This document shows, one piece after another, positions 59,869 to 64,000 of a stretch of DNA of 64,000 nt. The notes under the pieces were generated by a model. That model worked only from the letters and a program-made list of their open reading frames with translations. It was not told where the DNA came from and made no database searches. Location: positions 123,938-187,937 of the forward strand of contig MCFE01000068.1 of NCBI GenBank assembly GCA_002104905.1, given 5' to 3'. How positions within the stretch are numbered: the stretch's first letter is position 1; every line of letters begins with the position of its first letter. This DNA is from Basidiobolus meristosporus CBS 931.73. Taxonomy: Eukaryota > Basidiobolomycota > Basidiobolomycetes > Basidiobolales > Basidiobolaceae. Position numbers and translations under genes: made by a program.

Positions 59869-62637
59869 CTACTGTTGTAGCTTTGATACAAGAGTGTGTA
59901 GCTGAGGGGAATTTGTAGGTAAGTTAATAAGAAGTGATGATAGTTCTTCAGTGCTCAAGACACTGTTCAGTGGGAAGGGGGGTAGCAAGAGAGGTAAGAA
60001 TGACTTGTGAACAACATTAATGAGGGGAATGTGATAAGGATTGATATTCATCATAAAGGGAGTGTGCTGCTGCAGATATTGCTGCCAAAGGTCTGTCAAG
60101 TACTTCAGGTAGGCCAGCTTGGGTTTTTCTGACTGCAGAATATAGTGAGCAAACTTCTTGACTTCAGGATCTCCAAGTATAGTTCTCCAGCAGGAGCCAG
60201 GTGTTGTGTGGTGTGTTCTCTTCCAGGCCTTAATCAGTGGGTTGTTGCAGTTGTGAAGTCTGAGGTATAATCTGGTTCTAAGGTAGAGAAGTCTGATCTT
60301 ATAGGGCATAAACCCAAAAGCACCAAGAATAGCATGTCTGTAGGGGCATTCAGGCAAATGAGGCACCAAGGAGGTAATGCACCATACTGCAAACTTGTCA
60401 AGCTTAGTGCAGTCTCTAGAAGTAAGAGAGAGAAGTGGTAAGCCAAATTCCAGGACAGGGAAGACAAACTGCTTGAGTAGAAGGAGGCAGCTGGGAGCTG
60501 AAGTTGTAGGAGGAGTAACAGCCAGTAGCTTGTGGAGTGCCTGTCTTGCCAGGATAATTCTCTTCTTCAGGTGTGCTCCAGAGTCTAGTCCAGTAGGAAG
60601 GAAAGGAAAGCCAAGATATGTAGCAGAAACCTGAGCAGGTAGAGTGGAGTTCTCCAAGTTGATGGGAGAGCCCAAAGGTACTGTCTTTGCAATGGAAAGC
60701 TGGAGATTATTCTTCTGCAGATACTGGTGGATGGTCTGGGAGTCTTGTTGCACATTGGAGGAGGATATTCTGATGTCATCAGCAAAGAGAGTAACCAGGC
60801 AGTCAGCTGAGAGTCTTGGGAAATCATTCAGGAAGATGGCAAACAGTATAGGACCAAGCACAGAGCCTTGAACCACTCCATTAGGAACTGAGAACACAGC
60901 TGATTGCTCACTTGGGTGCAGAATTCTTGCTTGTGGATCCAGAAACAGAGACCTGACAAGGAGGGTGAGAGAGGTACTGGAGAAGCATTGCAACTTGGAC
61001 CAAAGCAGATTTCTGTCAACTGAATCAAAGGCCTTAGTAATATCAAACAGAACAGAGGGATACTTGCACTGGAGAGAGTGATCTTGGCTAAGTATGACTG
61101 CATATTCCAAGGAGAGGCCAGGAACAAAGCCAAACTGTGCAGGATGAAACTTGAGAGAGTCAGAGTAGAGCTCCTGAGCAAGCAGAAGCTCAAACACCTT
61201 TCTGCAGGTGGGCAGCAGAGATATTGGCCTGTAGGAGCTAGGATCCAGGTGCTTTCCTTTACCCTTGTACAGTGGCAGAACATTTGCAAAGGACCATTCC
61301 TCAGGAGTAGAAAGCTGGGCTGAGCATTGCTGAAACAGTGGAAGCAGAAGTGCAGACATGGCCTTGGTACTAGTCTTCAGAAGCTCATAGGAGATTGTGT
61401 CCACACCTGGAGCAGTAGAGTTGGGAAGCCTCTTGAGCACATTATGGATTCTCCTTTGATCAAGTGCAAGTGGGATGGGCAGAGTCTTGAAGTCAGGATG
61501 AAAGCCAGGAGTTGAGTACTGCTTTGTAGAGAAGAAGATGTTAGCCAGCTGTTCTGTTGAAGGTAACTTCCTGGAAGAGGGCCTCATTGCCCTGTAGAGT
61601 CTTGATACTGTTCTTGTTATAGAGTTGGAAGATTGCAGAGGCAAAGAACTCATAATATGATCCCAGAGCTGAGTATGCAGAGTGTGGTGAATTGCCTTGG
61701 AGTGGTGTATTGCTGTCAGGAGGAGTTTCTCTGTTTTTGGGTTAGGGAAACTCAGGTAGCTTTGTTGCAGGGCTGAAACAATGGATTCCCATTTTCTTGA
61801 GGTAACAGCAGTAGTCTTGCATGGCAGTGAGAGGGAGGCAGACACCAGAATCAGATGCTTCACAAAGAGCCAGGCATAGTTGAGATCATCTGGCAGAGAA
61901 AGTAGCAAACTGGCAAGCTTCAAGTAGTTCCCAAAGTCTTTCTTCTGATTCTTGGTAGCTTTGTGGGTGAGCACAGTAAGTTTTGGCAGCTTCTTCTTCA
62001 CAACTGGTTGCATAGAAAGGGACCAGGCTGGGTGGTCAGAGGCTCTCAAGGATCCTAGCTCAGCTCCAGAGAATTGCTTAACTTCATTCACAAAGTAGAG
62101 GGCAGCAGCAGAAGGGCAGATCCAGTCAACACATCTTTTCTCAGATTGAGCACCTAGTGCTAGCAGATGGCTTTCTCTCAGGAAGTTCAGTAGGAATGTA
62201 GACCTTGGCTTCATTCTTGCAGTCAGAGTAGTCTTGTTCTCAGGATGGGGAATGTTGAGATCTCCAAGCAAGATAACAGGTGTTGATATAGATTGCTGGT
62301 ATTGCTGAACTTTCTGGCATATAACTTGCACTTCCTGAAGGGCAAGACTTGGAGGCAGATAGCAGAGCACCAGACTGATAGTTGGCAACTGGAGAGCAGC
62401 ACAGTAAGGGGAGTAAAGAGGAACACAGAGCTGAGGAGTATTGATGGTAGAAGAGATGAAGCAGATAGAGGAGGTATTCTTTGTTCTAGGAGTAGAAAAG
62501 CAATATAGATTAGTCAAAAGTATAGAGGGTAGCTGGACATCAATCAAACACAGGAGGGAAAATCTTGAAAGAAGTCTCTCTAGAGTTGGTCTTGATGGCT
62601 GTATGCTGTTGCAGTTAAGCAACAGAACTTCAGGTAG
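59869..62637 (-). CDS. LINE A2 ORF2: APE endonuclease + reverse transcriptase
   Basis: About 920 codons without interruption. The endonuclease comes first: LLLNCNSIQP, LLCLIDVQLP (where the usual catalytic Glu of APE enzymes is Asp), VILLGDLNIPHPEN, CVDWICP and ASDHPAWSL. A linker leads to the RT: STAPGVDTISYELLK, PLYKGKGKHLDPSSYRPISL, FDITKAFDSVDRNLL, VQGSVLGPILF and LFADDIRISS. A C-terminal domain follows (LPHLPECPYRHAILGAFGFM). It ends LHTLVSKLQQ. No ATG precedes the endonuclease Asn motif; the first in-frame Met is about 140 residues in. The frame is open up to the UGA that ends ORF1, which suggests expression by stop readthrough. It provides target-primed reverse transcription. Confidence 0.92.
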   Translation of the reverse strand, partial: LPEVLLLNCNSIQPSRPTLERLLSRFSLLCLIDVQLPSILLTNLYCFSTPRTKNTSSICFISSTINTPQLCVPLYSPYCAALQLPTISLVLCYLPPSLALQEVQVICQKVQQYQQSISTPVILLGDLNIPHPENKTTLTARMKPRSTFLLNFLRESHLLALGAQSEKRCVDWICPSAAALYFVNEVKQFSGAELGSLRASDHPAWSLSMQPVVKKKLPKLTVLTHKATKNQKKDFGNYLKLASLLLSLPDDLNYAWLFVKHLILVSASLSLPCKTTAVTSRKWESIVSALQQSYLSFPNPKTEKLLLTAIHHSKAIHHTLHTQLWDHIMSSLPLQSSNSITRTVSRLYRAMRPSSRKLPSTEQLANIFFSTKQYSTPGFHPDFKTLPIPLALDQRRIHNVLKRLPNSTAPGVDTISYELLKTSTKAMSALLLPLFQQCSAQLSTPEEWSFANVLPLYKGKGKHLDPSSYRPISLLPTCRKVFELLLAQELYSDSLKFHPAQFGFVPGLSLEYAVILSQDHSLQCKYPSVLFDITKAFDSVDRNLLWSKLQCFSSTSLTLLVRSLFLDPQARILHPSEQSAVFSVPNGVVQGSVLGPILFAIFLNDFPRLSADCLVTLFADDIRISSSNVQQDSQTIHQYLQKNNLQLSIAKTVPLGSPINLENSTLPAQVSATYLGFPFLPTGLDSGAHLKKRIILARQALHKLLAVTPPTTSAPSCLLLLKQFVFPVLEFGLPLLSLTSRDCTKLDKFAVWCITSLVPHLPECPYRHAILGAFGFMPYKIRLLYLRTRLYLRLHNCNNPLIKAWKRTHHTTPGSCWRTILGDPEVKKFAHYILQSEKPKLAYLKYLTDLWQQYLQQHTPFMMNINPYHIPLINVVHKSFLPLLLPPFPLNSVLSTEELSSLLINLPTNSPQLHTLVSKLQQ

Positions 62638-63180
62638 TCAGGCAGAGGTTGTAGCTTCTTCAGAGGCAGCATTGACAATGTGACCTGCAGAGTCCCAGAG
62701 CTCTTCAAATGGTGCATCACTTAAGTCAGCAAGGAGGGAAATGGCATGATTCTTGAGGAAGTATGCCACATCATAGGAGGGGGCTTGTCTCTTGATGGCA
62801 GCAAAGAAAGACAGAATGGCAACATGGGCTGGAGGCTTGTTGAACAGTAGAGAGTCAGAGGATTCAGATTCTTCAGGCACTATCTTGAAGTCAGTTTTCA
62901 GCCAGTTAAGGTTCTTCTCCACAAAGGCAACAAATGGGTCAGCAATGTTTTGGTCTAGGATAACCTCCAGAATCTTCCCTTTTCTCCAGGCCAGGTTGAC
63001 AATTCTTGAGAGCTGAATATTGCATGCCTTGAGTGCTTTCCTGATGTTGGAAATGGGAGTCCAGGGAACTTGCTTCAAGTACACCACAGTCCAGGTAGAA
63101 GCTGGTGGTAGGTTTGCTGGGGCTTGTAAGTCCTTCTGTGTTGCAATGGAGCTGCAGTAGTCAGATTGGAGTCCACATTC
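62638..63180 (-). CDS. LINE A2 ORF1 (gag-like), 5'-truncated, ending in UGA-CUA
   Basis: Open from 63180 to the UGA at 62640-62638. It contains PANLPPASTWTVVYLKQVPW, SNIRKALKACNIQLSRIVNL, AWRKGKILEVILDQNI and FNKPPAHVAILSFFAAIKRQ. The same block is found in subfamily B. In related LINEs this is the C-terminal part of the RNA-binding ORF1 protein; the N-terminal part is missing because the next copy interrupts it. The stop lies in the same frame as ORF2 and is followed by CUA. Confidence 0.8.
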   Translation of the reverse strand, partial: ECGLQSDYCSSIATQKDLQAPANLPPASTWTVVYLKQVPWTPISNIRKALKACNIQLSRIVNLAWRKGKILEVILDQNIADPFVAFVEKNLNWLKTDFKIVPEESESSDSLLFNKPPAHVAILSFFAAIKRQAPSYDVAYFLKNHAISLLADLSDAPFEELWDSAGHIVNAASEEATTSA

Positions 63181-63188
63181 TCAGTAGA

Positions 63189-64000
63189 GGGGGGGGGAGA
63201 CAGTCACCAACAGGTGAAATCTTTATTTCAGTTGAAACAAAGAAGCCAGCGCTACTGTTGTAGCTTTGATACAAGAGTGTGTAGCTGAGGGGAATTTGTA
63301 GGTAAGTTAATAAGAAGTGATGATAGTTCTTCAGTGCTCAAGACACTGTTCAGTGGGAAGGGGGGTAGCAAGAGAGGTAAGAATGACTTGTGAACAACAT
63401 TAATGAGGGGAATGTGATAAGGATTGATATTCATCATAAAGGGAGTGTGCTGCTGCAGATATTGCTGCCAAAGGTCTGTCAAGTACTTCAGGTAGGCCAG
63501 CTTGGGTTTTTCTGACTGCAGAATAAATTCAGCAAACTTCTTGACTTCAGGATCTCCAAGTATAGTTCTCCAGCAGGAGCCAGGTGTTGTGTGGTGTGTT
63601 CTCTTCCAGGCCTTAATCAGTGGGTTGTTGCAGTTGTGAAGTCTGAGATATAATCTGGTTCTAAGGTAGAGAAGTCTGATCTTATAGGGCATAAACCCAA
63701 AAGCACCAAGAATAGCATGTCTGTAGGGGCATTCAGGCAAATGAGGCACCAAGGAGGTAATGCACCATACTGCAAACTTGTCAAGCTTAGTGCAGTCTCT
63801 AGAAGTAAGAGAGAGAAGTGGTAAGCCAAATTCCAGTACAGGGAAGACAAACTGCTTGAGTAGAAGAAGGCAGCTGGGAGCTGAAGTTGTAGGAGGAGTA
63901 ACAGCCAGTAGCTTGTGGAGTGCCTGTCTTGCCAGGATAATTCTCTTCTTCAGGTGTGCTCCAGAGTCTAGTCCAGTAGGAAGGAAAGGAAAGCCAAGAT
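63189..64000 (-). mobile_element. LINE subfamily A, copy 3 (runs off the window)
   Basis: Nearly identical to A2, with the 3' hairpin at 63204-63217 and G-run at 63189-63197. The junction with A2 reads TCAGTAGAGGGG without a clean TTAGGG. The copy continues past the right edge. Confidence 0.9.
63252..64000 (-). CDS. LINE A3 ORF2, C-terminal part
   Basis: Frame open from the right edge to the stop at 63252. Encodes the C-terminal domain as in A2, with small differences such as FAEFILQSEK where A2 has FAHYILQSEK. Partial only because of the window edge. Confidence 0.85.
   Translation of the reverse strand, partial: LGFPFLPTGLDSGAHLKKRIILARQALHKLLAVTPPTTSAPSCLLLLKQFVFPVLEFGLPLLSLTSRDCTKLDKFAVWCITSLVPHLPECPYRHAILGAFGFMPYKIRLLYLRTRLYLRLHNCNNPLIKAWKRTHHTTPGSCWRTILGDPEVKKFAEFILQSEKPKLAYLKYLTDLWQQYLQQHTPFMMNINPYHIPLINVVHKSFLPLLLPPFPLNSVLSTEELSSLLINLPTNSPQLHTLVSKLQQ

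Larger units (their letters stand above)
59809..63188 (-). mobile_element. LINE subfamily A, copy 2 (most complete)
   Basis: Non-LTR retrotransposon with ORF1 C-terminal part, intact ORF2, 3' UTR, AATAAAG, hairpin (59821-59834) and terminal C-run (minus strand). It is bounded on the right by the G-run of copy A3, where ORF1 is cut off. So the copy is 5'-truncated in ORF1 but otherwise intact. High similarity to A1 and A3 indicates recent activity. Confidence 0.92.

Overview
This is a fungal nuclear DNA window. The genes are protein-coding, dense and on both strands, and are broken by many short introns of about 50-60 bases with plain GT...AG ends. Several products point to an early-diverging fungus (Mucoromycota, Zoopagomycota or similar) rather than an ascomycete or typical basidiomycete. 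These are a U11/U12-35K minor-spliceosome protein, a katanin p60 with an MIT domain, a SNAPIN-like BLOC-1 subunit and a WC-2-class GATA finger. The species cannot be named from sequence alone.

Layout. Positions 1-1935 hold remains of one Ty1/copia family: a pol 3' end with its LTR, an inverted LTR fragment, and a second decayed pol end with LTR. From about 2.9 to 52.6 kb lies ordinary gene space, in this order: Cid1/Trf4-type nucleotidyltransferase (+); Prp24/SART3 snRNP recycling factor (-); WC-2-like GATA protein (-); small two-TM protein (-); kinesin-14 (-); Lag1 ceramide synthase (-); katanin p60 (+); Atg29 (-); two-finger GATA factor (-); FUSC/ALMT-like membrane protein (+); SNAPIN-like protein (+); MCM4 (+); two tandem Cdc25-type RasGEFs (+,+), of which only the second carries SH3 and WW domains; DCAF7/TTG1-type WD40 protein (-); Nop53 (-); U11/U12-35K (+); EMC5 (+); Tic20/DUF4870-like protein (+); a signal-peptide/TM surface glycoprotein (-); and a Pho80/Pcl-type cyclin (+). 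Many exons were joined by hand. For seven genes on the plus strand (nucleotidyltransferase, SNAPIN-like, MCM4, both RasGEFs, U11/U12-35K, EMC5, Tic20-like) the spliced lengths sum to multiples of three.

From about 54.18 kb to the right edge the window is a head-to-tail array of four LINE retrotransposon copies, all on the minus strand. They belong to two subfamilies: A (three near-identical copies) and B (one decayed copy). Each 3' end faces left, ends in a C-run (G-run on the plus strand) and carries a conserved small hairpin. At three of four junctions the G-run is preceded by TTAGGG-like sequence. This suggests a telomere- or subtelomere-associated array primed from a G-rich 3' end; a pericentromeric cluster of Grem-LINE1 type is the main alternative. 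In both subfamilies ORF1 and the endonuclease/RT ORF lie in the same frame, separated by a single UGA followed by CUA, the known leaky-stop context, and ORF2 has no suitably placed AUG. This is the most unusual system in the window.

Functional links among host genes are modest. SART3/Prp24 and U11/U12-35K both serve spliceosomes. Nop53 and the Cid1/Trf4-type enzyme could both touch the nuclear exosome/RNA-processing axis. The RasGEF pair looks like a tandem duplication.
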